64,000 nt of DNA from JAEINY01 sp942490535 (GTDB lineage: Bacteria > Bacteroidota > Bacteroidia > Bacteroidales > Marinilabiliaceae), in the NCBI GenBank assembly GCA_942490535.1, contig CALNXQ010000004.1, forward strand, positions 496,001-560,000, read 5' to 3'. Below the pieces are notes generated by a model that did no database searches, had not been told where the DNA came from, and worked only from the letters and a program-made list of their open reading frames with translations. Made by a program: the position numbers and the translations under genes. Shown here in pieces: positions 41,749 through 49,635 of this stretch (positions within the stretch are counted from its first letter, which is position 1; each line of letters opens with the position of its first letter).

Positions 41749-42519
41749 ATGAAGAAATACATCGACGATTTTACGGTCTTAAGTAATGATAGGTTAAATC
41801 ACGAATATGTGGTTTTAACCCTTAAGCATCCTTCCCAATTACCGGACATGTTACCTGGTCAATTTGTTGAAGTTAAAGTAGAGAACGGTGCCAACACTTT
41901 TTTGAGGCGTCCGATTTCCATTCATGACATCGATAAAGATGAAAATACCATGAAATTACTGGTGCAGGAAATTGGTGAAGGCACCCGGTTAATGGGCCAA
42001 TTGAAAGCAGGTGAAAAACTGAATCTGGTATATCCCCTGGGAAATAGCTTTAGTCTTCCTAAGAAAAGCAGAGTACTGCTTGTAGGTGGCGGTTGTGGAA
42101 TAGCCCCCTTATTATTTATGGGACGTCACCTGAAAGCAAATGGTATCAACCCTCAATTTCTATTAGGTGCCAGAACACAAGAAGGGATCATTGCTTTGGA
42201 TGAATTCAAAAAGCTGGGTGAAGTGCACATTACCACAGAAGACGGATCACTGGGAACGAAAGGATTTGTAATTCATCATCCGGTTGTAAAAACACAAGCT
42301 CCAGAGATCGATATGATCTATACTTGTGGTCCGGAAGTGATGATGAAAGTAGTGGCGAAATATGCACGAAATCATGATATTACGTGTGAAGTTTCACTTG
42401 AAAATCACATGGCTTGTGGTTTTGGTGCTTGCTTAGTATGCGTGGCTGACACGATAGATGGTAATAAATGTACTTGTACAGACGGACCTGTTTTTGATTC
42501 AACATATTTAAAATGGTAG
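41749..42519 (+). CDS. pyrK: Dihydroorotate dehydrogenase electron-transfer subunit PyrK
   Basis: 256 residues from ATG 41749 (GTG at 41743 also open). It passes electrons from dihydroorotate oxidation in PyrD to NAD+. The FAD-binding domain has FLRRPISIHD, the NAD-binding part LLVGGGCGIAPLLFMGRHL, and the C-terminal [2Fe-2S] site has Cys223, Cys228, Cys231 and Cys241/243 in ACGFGACLVC ... KCTC. It overlaps pyrD by seven bases. Confidence 0.96.
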   Translation: MKKYIDDFTVLSNDRLNHEYVVLTLKHPSQLPDMLPGQFVEVKVENGANTFLRRPISIHDIDKDENTMKLLVQEIGEGTRLMGQLKAGEKLNLVYPLGNSFSLPKKSRVLLVGGGCGIAPLLFMGRHLKANGINPQFLLGARTQEGIIALDEFKKLGEVHITTEDGSLGTKGFVIHHPVVKTQAPEIDMIYTCGPEVMMKVVAKYARNHDITCEVSLENHMACGFGACLVCVADTIDGNKCTCTDGPVFDSTYLKW

Positions 42520-43427
42520 ATTTAAACATTGATTTAAACGGATTAAAGTTAAAAAATCCAGTAATGACTGCGTCCGGAACATTCGGATATGGTGAAGAAT
42601 TTATGGATTTTTTTGATATTGCCCGGCTGGGAGGTGTATTGGTAAAAGGAACAACATTAAACCATCGGGAGGGAAATCCTTACCCCAGGATGGCTGAAAC
42701 TCCTCAGGGCATGCTAAATGCTGTAGGGCTTCAAAACAAAGGGGTGCGCTATTTTGCGGATAATATATATCCACGTATCAAGGATATTCAAACCAACATG
42801 TTGGTGAATGTATCCGGTTCTACGGTGGAAGATTATATTGAAACTGCGGCAATAATAAATGAGTTGGATAACATTCCAGGGATTGAACTGAATATTTCAT
42901 GCCCTAATGTGAAAGAAGGTGGTATGGCTTTTGGCACTAGTTGTCCTTCGGCAGTTGCAGTGGTTGAAGCGGTGCGTAAAGTGTATAAGAAACACATGAT
43001 GGTGAAATTGTCGCCTAATGTGACCAATGTCTCTGAAATTGCCAAAGCTGTTGAGGATGCGGGTGCAGACTCTGTTTCTTTGATTAATACCTTGTTAGGA
43101 ATGGCCATCAATGCGAAAACGCGTCGTCCTCTGTTATCGACTGTTACAGGTGGGTTATCCGGTCCTGCAGTGAAACCTGTCGCTTTGAGGATGGTGTGGC
43201 AAGTGGCCCAGGTGGTTAATATTCCAATTGTAGGCATGGGAGGTATCATGAATGCGACGGATGCTGTAGAATTTATGTTGGCCGGAGCATCGGCTATTCA
43301 AGTGGGTACTGCTAATTTTGTAGATCCAATGGTTACAGTTAAAATCGTGGATGGCTTAAATCTATATTGTGAGGAAAATGGATTCGATAAGGTCTCGGAT
43401 TTGGTAGGTGCCATGATTGTAGATTAA
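42513..43427 (+). CDS. pyrD: Dihydroorotate dehydrogenase class 1B catalytic subunit
   Basis: 304 residues. It oxidises dihydroorotate to orotate in pyrimidine synthesis. FMN barrel with TASGTFGYGEEF, NAVGLQNKGV, the active-site base Cys130 in ELNISCPNV (the mark of class 1 enzymes), and the phosphate-binding end VGMGGIMNATDAVEFMLAGASAIQVGTANF. It works with PyrK. A strong terminator follows. Confidence 0.97.
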   Translation: MVDLNIDLNGLKLKNPVMTASGTFGYGEEFMDFFDIARLGGVLVKGTTLNHREGNPYPRMAETPQGMLNAVGLQNKGVRYFADNIYPRIKDIQTNMLVNVSGSTVEDYIETAAIINELDNIPGIELNISCPNVKEGGMAFGTSCPSAVAVVEAVRKVYKKHMMVKLSPNVTNVSEIAKAVEDAGADSVSLINTLLGMAINAKTRRPLLSTVTGGLSGPAVKPVALRMVWQVAQVVNIPIVGMGGIMNATDAVEFMLAGASAIQVGTANFVDPMVTVKIVDGLNLYCEENGFDKVSDLVGAMIVD

Positions 43428-43447
43428 CATTAACTAAATATATTTCG

Positions 43448-43479
43448 CCGCCATGTTTTAATGCATGGCGGTTTTTTTT
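43448..43479 (+). terminator. Terminator of pyrKD
   Basis: CCGCCATG (43448-43455) pairs with CATGGCGG (43464-43471), followed by T8. Confidence 0.85.
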
Positions 43480-43998
43480 GTCTATTTATTTTGTGGGTAG
43501 GGAGAATAATAGGATATACACACATTTAAATCATCGATTGATTACAATTGTATACAGGAAATGATTGAAGAGGTAGTTAGTTTTGTCAACTATTTCGCAT
43601 GACAAATGTAAACAGCAAAGTACGGGAATCGCGAACCGAACTAATTACACCTGTAACCATACATTCATAATATTAGTATTTACAGCAATTAACGTCTATA
43701 AGATGGCGGTTACTGATGTAACAACTAAGTTTAATCAAATACAGCTTTACTATTATTACACCTGTAATTCATACCAATTCCTTTAAGAGTAAATAAATCC
43801 ATGATTGTATAGCTGCCTATTGAGGAAAACAAAACAATTTTAAGACCTATTGCAACTTAAATAATTGTACACTTACACTGTGATGTAAGCAGAATATGTT
43901 TCTGATATGGGAATTGGTGGATAAATACCAAAGTATGTAAACTGGCCTATTAGCTAATATAAATATCTGAAATAATGGTTTATGGATAGCTGATAATG
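43480..43998. other. AT-rich spacer with repeated TTACA-N2-TGTAA palindromes
   Basis: No gene. It holds TACAATTGTA (43543-43552), TTACACCTGTAA (43645-43656), GTTAC-TGAT-GTAAC (43709-43722), ATTACACCTGTAAT (43755-43768) and TTACA-N6-TGTAA (43873-43888). Such density of one palindrome type suggests a protein-binding region. The 67-codon open frame inside is not credible. Confidence 0.4.
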
Positions 43999-44029
43999 AA
44001 AAAAGCTCCGGTATGTACCAGAGCTTTTT
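43999..44029 (-). terminator. Terminator of tRNA-Lys copy 6
   Basis: AAAAAGCTC and GAGCTTTTT pair around a GGTA/TACC inner stem; T tract on the minus strand. Confidence 0.75.
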
Positions 44030-44035
44030 ACTAAG

Positions 44036-44108
44036 TGACTCAGCAGGGGTTCGAACCCTGGACCCCATCCTTAAAAGGGATGTGCTCTACCAGCTGAGCT
44101 ACTGAGTC
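44036..44108 (-). tRNA. tRNA-Lys (UUU), copy 6
   Basis: Identical to the other five copies. Confidence 0.97.
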
Positions 44109-44126
44109 GCCTTGTTATTGCGGTTG

Positions 44127-44158
44127 CAAATATAGGCTAAATAAGGGTTTCAAACAAA
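44127..44158 (-). promoter_or_regulatory. Promoter of tRNA-Lys copy 6
   Basis: TTTG, 20-nt spacer, TATATTTG on the minus strand. Confidence 0.65.
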
Positions 44159-44209
44159 TGCCGAAACTTATAAAAATGGATTTATTATTCTAACCCAAAT
44201 TCAAAACAC

Positions 44210-45370
44210 TTAATTCGTGGCTCTTAATTCATCATTTTTTTTTGCCATTAAATTTGAAATAGGTTTAAAATGCTGGCGAATGGTTGGCCAACTATCAGGA
44301 TATTTTGAAAAAAGCTGCACGATACGGACTTTATTTTTACGTAAAGCATCGGAAATGGCAGGTGCTGTAATGGGTTTATCCATGTGATTTCCCACTTCTG
44401 CACTCGTTGGAGACAAGCCCCGTTGTACAATCAATTGTGCGGCATTTTCAAGTCGATCCAGTAGTTGCATGGTTTTATTGATACGAGAAGTGGTTTCATT
44501 CGAATCAATTGCGCCAATTGGGGCTGTTTTTATATCTGTCGGTAAAAGGAGGTATGACATTTCGATGAAGATGTCATCTCCAAGATTTGCATTTTGCAAT
44601 TCACATATATAAACAATGCAATTTTCCAGATTTTTCTTAAGATTTGTAAAGGAACCGGCATAATTGAGGATGGCATGTTCTGCGTCCTCGGACAGAACAT
44701 AATTAAATGAATCTCTTTGCGATATTTCACGGATGTAATCCACTAACCAGTCTTTCCTCCAATTAAGAAAATCGGATTTTGCCTCCGTTTTTAGATGTTG
44801 ATTATTGGCTAAAATAGATTGCGTTCTTTCTTTAAACCATTGAAGACGATTTTCGCTCTCAAGAAAAGATTTGGTGGTAAGTTTCGCAAATTGTGATGCC
44901 ATCCGACCAATTATAGCTTTTTGTGCCGTATCCAAGGGTTGATGTCCGGTCATAACTCCAAAATTACTCTGATCTTCCCGAAAAAACAGATAATAGAGAT
45001 CATAATATTCCTGCGCCATTCCTGGTGTGCGGATTAGCAAAACCAGATACTTCGACTCGCTGAACAAATCCAGTTGCATACTTTGAAAGCCTGTCCGACT
45101 TACAAATGGAAGCAGATCGGGACGTAACCATTGGAAAGGCGCTTTTTCTTTGCGATGATTATCCATGGCTTCCACCATATCTTCATGCACATGAAGATCC
45201 ATCTCCCGATAGCTAGCTCCTGATTTAACAACTTCAATTGATTGTAAAGTTCCATGTGCAGAAACACTAAAAAAACTCAATATCCGATCAATGCCCACAA
45301 AGTATTGTGACCATTGCCGTAGCAGATTTAATGCAGCGGAAGGGATATGTGTTGATTGTAATTTCTCCAT
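44210..45370 (-). CDS. Regulator-like protein of unknown family
   Basis: 386 residues from ATG 45370. The N-terminal half (VGIDRILSFFSVSAHGTLQSIEVVKSG, ending KYLVLLIRTPGMAQEYYDLYYLFFREDQSNF) has the alternation of a GAF- or PAS-like sensor. After a helical middle section comes LSEDAEHAILNYAGSFTNLKKNLENCIVYI, which resembles the lid region of NtrC-type activators (E-a-x-x-x-L-x-x-Y-x-x-x-x-N-x-x-x-L-x-N), but there is no Walker A, Walker B or GAFTGA motif. The C-terminus has a helix pair (AISDALRKNKVRIVQLFSKYP) that could be a Fis-like or other DNA-binding unit. I do not recognise the family. A -7 box lies just upstream. Confidence 0.6.
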   Translation of the reverse strand: MEKLQSTHIPSAALNLLRQWSQYFVGIDRILSFFSVSAHGTLQSIEVVKSGASYREMDLHVHEDMVEAMDNHRKEKAPFQWLRPDLLPFVSRTGFQSMQLDLFSESKYLVLLIRTPGMAQEYYDLYYLFFREDQSNFGVMTGHQPLDTAQKAIIGRMASQFAKLTTKSFLESENRLQWFKERTQSILANNQHLKTEAKSDFLNWRKDWLVDYIREISQRDSFNYVLSEDAEHAILNYAGSFTNLKKNLENCIVYICELQNANLGDDIFIEMSYLLLPTDIKTAPIGAIDSNETTSRINKTMQLLDRLENAAQLIVQRGLSPTSAEVGNHMDKPITAPAISDALRKNKVRIVQLFSKYPDSWPTIRQHFKPISNLMAKKNDELRATN

Positions 45371-45402
45371 GTCGAGTTGTAAGGTTAGCCACCTCAATTA
45401 AG

Positions 45403-45410
45403 CAAAAGTA
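45403..45410 (-). promoter_or_regulatory. -7 box for the regulator-like gene
   Basis: TACTTTTG on the minus strand, 33 bases before the ATG. Confidence 0.45.
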
Positions 45411-45599
45411 CAAAATTTAAGCTATAAGTTAAGTGAAATTTAAGGCATATATTTCAATTAAGTTCTTTAAGTAAGCTCCTTTTTTCGACTTAAAAAGTTT
45501 AAAACTTGCTGTAAATCAATATAAATTCGTAATCTTAAAATGAATCTATATCACTTTTTGATTTCTTCATTTAAGTCTAATCCATAAAATATTTAAGTA

Positions 45600-45950
45600 A
45601 TGAGTAATTATTATCAAACCACGCTCGAACAAGTTGCCGAATGGTTTATGCAACTTTTTTTTGATCCCATGTATCATGTTGAGTCAGTAAGCAGACCAAA
45701 TGATGTGTCGACTCAAAAACAAGTAGGAGTAGCCCCAGCTTCCATGCGAATGGTAACCGCCATACTCAAAATGGAAGCTGCTATAAAACATTCAGGGCTT
45801 GATAGGCTTATACGCTTGAGGCAAATTGTGTCCAAAGCGAAGAATTTTAATTATCCTAACGTCCATTTCCGGGCTTTTTTCAATCAACTTTCATTAGAAA
45901 ATTGGTGGTATCGACCTACCGGGTATGAACTTAAAATAGTGTTTCAATAA
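45600..45950 (+). CDS. Small protein of unknown function (116 aa)
   Basis: 116 residues, no signal peptide. Visible pattern: an aromatic start (SNYYQTTLEQVAEWFMQLFFDP), a central helix PASMRMVTAILKMEAAIKHSGLDRL, and a C-terminal WWYRPTGYELKIVFQ. Divergent from the regulator-like gene, 229 bases apart. Codon use is coding-like, but I know no family. Confidence 0.5.
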   Translation: MSNYYQTTLEQVAEWFMQLFFDPMYHVESVSRPNDVSTQKQVGVAPASMRMVTAILKMEAAIKHSGLDRLIRLRQIVSKAKNFNYPNVHFRAFFNQLSLENWWYRPTGYELKIVFQ

Positions 45951-46023
45951 ATTTAGGAATAGTGATATTTTCCAGTTAATTCTAAATAATTGAACTGTAT
46001 ATTTAAATTCTCAAAAGGAACAG

Positions 46024-47166
46024 ATGGAAGTAAATAAGAAACAACATACGGGTTCATTAATAGGCCTAATGAGCAACAAGGTTAAAACGCATGGAGGCAT
46101 CAATATGGCACAAGGTATTCCTGCTTTTAATCCTCCGGCTCAGCTCATCGAACAGATGAAAAAGGTAATGGACCAACCTATACATCAATATGCTGCTGGT
46201 AAAGGGCATGCTAAATTGGTAAAATGGATACAGAATCATTATCAATTGCTTACTCCACTTACTGAGGAACATATCTTAATGGTAAATGGCGCTACAGAAG
46301 CGTTGTCTTTGTTGTACACTTACATCAATCAGCTGATTAAGGACCCCTATGGTGTATTGGCTTTTGGACCAGTCTATGAAAGTTATCGGGAGCTTCCCAA
46401 GCTATTTGGGCAGCCATTTATAGAATATCAAAATACGAGTCAGGAGTTTAATCTGAATGATCTCAAAACAACAATCATTCAGAACAATATCAAACTCATT
46501 TTTCTGGCTTCACCCGGGAATCCTTGGGGGTATATATGGTCCAAAGGACAATTAGATGATATTTGTAAACTTGCAGAGCAACAAGATGTTTACATTATTT
46601 TTGATGCTGTTTATAGTGAGTTGTACCATCAAGCCCCGCCGCATCAACTAGTTGATATTTATAATAAGCGATTGTTTTATGTGAATAGTTTTAGTAAGAT
46701 GCTATCTATCACCGGATGGCGGGTTGGATACTTAATTGCCCATGAAACGCACATGCAAAAAATCAATAACATGCATGATTACATTGGTTTATGTGTCTCA
46801 CATCCAGCACAGGCAGCATTATCTGAATATTTTGCCGAGAACGAAGATTGGATGTCCTACGTGAGTGATATTCGATTAATGTTGTATTCGAATTATATGT
46901 ATGCTGAAAACCTGTTGAGTCAAGCTGGTTTTAATATACCTTCGGCTCAAGGTGGTTATTTTATTTGGTGTCAGCTGCCTGAGGGAATTACTGATGGCTT
47001 GAGTTTTGCTCTAAATTTATACGAACATCATAAAGTTGCGGTTGTTCCTGGCGAACACTTTTCATCAAATGCATCCGACTATATTCGCATTAATCTGGCT
47101 TTACCCAAGGAGGTGTTGGAAAAGGGATTGATGGAATTAATTAACTTTTCACACACAAAAGCCTAA
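46024..47166 (+). CDS. PLP-dependent aminotransferase, class I/II
   Basis: 380 residues. Fold type I: the cofactor lysine Lys225 in NSFSKMLSITGWRVGYL, Asp194 and Tyr197 in IIFDAVYSELYH, the SPGNPWG motif (Asn166) and an Arg in YIRINLALP for substrate carboxylate. The start GLMSNKVKTHGGINMAQGIPAFNPP resembles methionine or aspartate aminotransferases of the KAT/YbdL branch. The substrate is not certain. It precedes the DUF4105 gene by 57 bases on the same strand and may be co-transcribed. Confidence 0.92.
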   Translation: MEVNKKQHTGSLIGLMSNKVKTHGGINMAQGIPAFNPPAQLIEQMKKVMDQPIHQYAAGKGHAKLVKWIQNHYQLLTPLTEEHILMVNGATEALSLLYTYINQLIKDPYGVLAFGPVYESYRELPKLFGQPFIEYQNTSQEFNLNDLKTTIIQNNIKLIFLASPGNPWGYIWSKGQLDDICKLAEQQDVYIIFDAVYSELYHQAPPHQLVDIYNKRLFYVNSFSKMLSITGWRVGYLIAHETHMQKINNMHDYIGLCVSHPAQAALSEYFAENEDWMSYVSDIRLMLYSNYMYAENLLSQAGFNIPSAQGGYFIWCQLPEGITDGLSFALNLYEHHKVAVVPGEHFSSNASDYIRINLALPKEVLEKGLMELINFSHTKA

Positions 47167-47223
47167 ACATTCTTTACATATTAAGTGCGCTTATTTTTCT
47201 ATATTCGGGAAAATTTTGATTGT

Positions 47224-48420
47224 ATGCGCGTATTTAGTCTGATTATTGCTTTATTTCTTCTTATTTATAATACCGAATCGAAAGCAGGACCACGGTTGCT
47301 TTCGGAAAACGCTGAAATATCCTTATTGACTTGTTCTCCCGGAAAAGAGTTATACTCCGTTTTTGGGCATAGCGCCATTCGAGTGAATGATCCTTCATCA
47401 GAAATGGATTGGGTGTTTAATTATGGGACTTTTGATTTTGATACACCTAATTTCTATTTAAAATTTTCCAGTGGCCAACTCAATTATATCTTATCGGTCA
47501 ATCATTTCTCCCGTTTTGTTCAATCTTATTTCAGAGAAGAAAGAAGTGTGTACGAACAAGTATTAAATCTGACTGCATCCGAAAAACAGAATTTATTTAA
47601 TGCCCTGGTAGAAAATGAAAAACCGGAAAATAAATTTTACCGTTATGATTTCTTTTTCGACAATTGCGCCACGCGAATTAGGGATATGATAATCAACCAT
47701 CTGGATGGTCAGATTCATTTTCAGGATACGACGGTTTCAGATCAAAGTTTTCGGGATTACATTCATGAATATGTCAATCAAAAACCGTGGACTTCAGATG
47801 GACTTGATTTACTTTTAGGAGTTAGAACAGACAATATTGCTTCGGTAAGGCAGCAAATGTTCTTACCCGATTACATGATGCTCTATTTTGGTAAAGCTAC
47901 TATTAGTAAAGATAACACCCCTCGAGGATTGGTTAAAGAAATGCACCAGCTTTTGAAATTTGACAATGAGATTTCAGATATAAGAGGAATTACCCCTGAT
48001 CAACTATTTTGGGCATTACTTATTATTAGTGTGATACTTTTTTTGTATGAAATTAAGCGCAAAAAGAAACCTTTCATGCTTGTTACACGCCTTTTATTAT
48101 GTGTTTCCGGCTGTATTGGTGTATTGTTTTTCTACCTTTGGTTTTTAAGTCTACATAGTGTAACAGGTCAAAATTTCAATTTGTTGTGGGCCATGCCTAC
48201 TAATCTGATTTTAGCTTTCTTACCTTTAAAAATATTATCTCAAAGGTTTTTTAGGATTTTGCAAATTGTAACACTATCATTATTAATTATAAATGTTCTT
48301 ACTCTGTTTTTTATTCCACAGTATATTCCAACTTTTGTGCTTCCCTTTTCACTAATATTAATAATGCGATTCACTCATTTAGTGACTTTTACAACTAAAA
48401 ACATCAAATTTAGGGTATAA
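47224..48420 (+). CDS. DUF4105 membrane protein (Lnb-like candidate)
   Basis: 398 residues from ATG 47224 (a GTG at 47185 is less likely). An N-terminal signal or anchor, then the DUF4105 domain with YSVFGHSAIRV and FFFDNCATRIRD, a His followed by a Cys in the order seen in papain-like NlpC/LRAT folds, and four to five C-terminal membrane helices. As I recall, a DUF4105 protein of Bacteroides (Lnb) was reported to N-acylate lipoproteins. This gene has the same domain and is a candidate for that role, but I cannot verify it. Many lipoproteins are encoded in this window. Confidence 0.75.
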   Translation: MRVFSLIIALFLLIYNTESKAGPRLLSENAEISLLTCSPGKELYSVFGHSAIRVNDPSSEMDWVFNYGTFDFDTPNFYLKFSSGQLNYILSVNHFSRFVQSYFREERSVYEQVLNLTASEKQNLFNALVENEKPENKFYRYDFFFDNCATRIRDMIINHLDGQIHFQDTTVSDQSFRDYIHEYVNQKPWTSDGLDLLLGVRTDNIASVRQQMFLPDYMMLYFGKATISKDNTPRGLVKEMHQLLKFDNEISDIRGITPDQLFWALLIISVILFLYEIKRKKKPFMLVTRLLLCVSGCIGVLFFYLWFLSLHSVTGQNFNLLWAMPTNLILAFLPLKILSQRFFRILQIVTLSLLIINVLTLFFIPQYIPTFVLPFSLILIMRFTHLVTFTTKNIKFRV

Positions 48421-48471
48421 TAGGTATTCAACATTTTATCGGCTCGGCTGTTTAGTTATTAAAATACCAAA

Positions 48472-48963
48472 ATGATTAAAGTGAAACAGCATTTTTGGAT
48501 TCTTTTATTCTCATCAATTATATCATGGGGTAAACTTTCTGCACAGGATATTCAACTTGTGAATGCTCACCAGATACTTCACCGCGTCAATAGTGGTGGT
48601 GATACTTTGTTCATCGTCAATTTTTGGGCTACCTGGTGCCAACCGTGCGTAGAGGAGTTGCCTCTTTTTGATCGCTCCGCATTACCTAACAATAAATACC
48701 CCTATAAAATCTTGTTAGTCAGCCTTGATTTTAGGAATCAATTGGACACCAGACTCGTCCCGTTTATTCAGAAAAAGCACATCCGTGAAGAAGTAATGCT
48801 CATGACTGAGAGTAATCCCAATAAATGGGTGGATTTAATCGATTCTCAATGGTCGGGGGCCATTCCAGCTACTAAATTCTTTCAATCTGGCAAGACCATT
48901 TTTCATGAAGGAGAACTCAATTCGGTACTTTTAAATGATTACATCAAAAAAATTTCGAATTAG
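48472..48963 (+). CDS. Exported thioredoxin-like protein (TlpA/ResA type)
   Basis: 163 residues with a signal peptide (WILLFSSIISWGKLSAQ). The thioredoxin fold has the redox motif Cys56-Gln-Pro-Cys59 in NFWATWCQPCVEELP and the cis-proline region SGAIPATKFF. Likely a periplasmic thiol-disulfide reductase in cytochrome maturation or oxidative repair. The next gene, also thioredoxin-like, begins only 28 bases after its stop, so they form a unit. Confidence 0.88.
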   Translation: MIKVKQHFWILLFSSIISWGKLSAQDIQLVNAHQILHRVNSGGDTLFIVNFWATWCQPCVEELPLFDRSALPNNKYPYKILLVSLDFRNQLDTRLVPFIQKKHIREEVMLMTESNPNKWVDLIDSQWSGAIPATKFFQSGKTIFHEGELNSVLLNDYIKKISN

Positions 48964-48991
48964 AAACATATCATTTAAATACAATACAGCT

Positions 48992-49579
48992 ATGGAAAAA
49001 ATACTCATCTCGCTTTTGATGCCTTTTGTGTTAGGCGTAAGTATATCTTTTTCTCAAGTGGGAATTGGAGATCTAGCACCAGATTTTAAACTAAAAAATG
49101 TGGATGGAAAGATGCAATCGTTACGTGACTATGACAATGAAAAAGGGGTGATCCTCATCTTTAATTGTAATCATTGTCCATACGCTAAGCTCTATGAACA
49201 GCGAATAAGTGATATTCACCTTAAATATCAACGCCTGAAATTCCCAGTTCTTGCCATTAATCCAAATGATTCTACATCTTATCCGGAAGATGGGTATTCA
49301 TACATGGTTGCTAAAGGATATGAATTTCCATATCTTTTGGATAATGAAGGTATTTATAAGAAATATGGCGCTACCAAAACACCCCACGTTTTTCTTCTGG
49401 CGAAGGATGGAAATCATTTTAAAGTAGCCTACATTGGAGCTATTGATGACAATCCTCAAAACCCGTTGCAAGTGAAGGAAAAATATCTTGAAATGGCCAT
49501 TACGGCCTTGGAACATGGGCAGCAACCCAATCCTTCTGTAACCAAAGCGATCGGATGTAGTATAAAACCATTTAAATAG
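48992..49579 (+). CDS. Exported thioredoxin-family protein (AhpC/TSA type)
   Basis: 195 residues from ATG 48992; a longer frame upstream overlaps the previous gene and lacks sense. Signal peptide MEKILISLLMPFVLGVSISFSQ. The mature part GIGDLAPDFKLKNVDGKMQSLRD has the AhpC/TSA opening, and NCNHCPYAKLYE provides Cys59 and Cys62 (CxxC). The end AIGCSIK with another cysteine matches thioredoxin-family proteins of this subtype. Periplasmic peroxide or thiol chemistry is likely; the substrate is unknown. Confidence 0.85.
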   Translation: MEKILISLLMPFVLGVSISFSQVGIGDLAPDFKLKNVDGKMQSLRDYDNEKGVILIFNCNHCPYAKLYEQRISDIHLKYQRLKFPVLAINPNDSTSYPEDGYSYMVAKGYEFPYLLDNEGIYKKYGATKTPHVFLLAKDGNHFKVAYIGAIDDNPQNPLQVKEKYLEMAITALEHGQQPNPSVTKAIGCSIKPFK

Positions 49580-49621
49580 CACAATAACCAATTTTTGGTT
49601 TCCCTTTTTTCAGGAAAACAT

Positions 49622-49629
49622 TACTTTTG
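49622..49629 (+). promoter_or_regulatory. -7 box directly before the serine hydrolase
   Basis: TACTTTTG matches TAnnTTTG and ends only seven bases before the ATG at 49636, so transcription would start at or next to the start codon. Confidence 0.45.
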
Positions 49630-49635
49630 TGCCAA

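Noticed and set aside
43583..43786. Plus-strand open frame of 67 codons
   Set aside because: It runs through repeated TTACA palindromes and lacks a ribosome site or known motifs.
43847..44068. Minus-strand open frame over the palindrome region and tRNA-Lys copy 6
   Set aside because: Overlaps the tRNA and AT-rich spacer, no coding-like composition.
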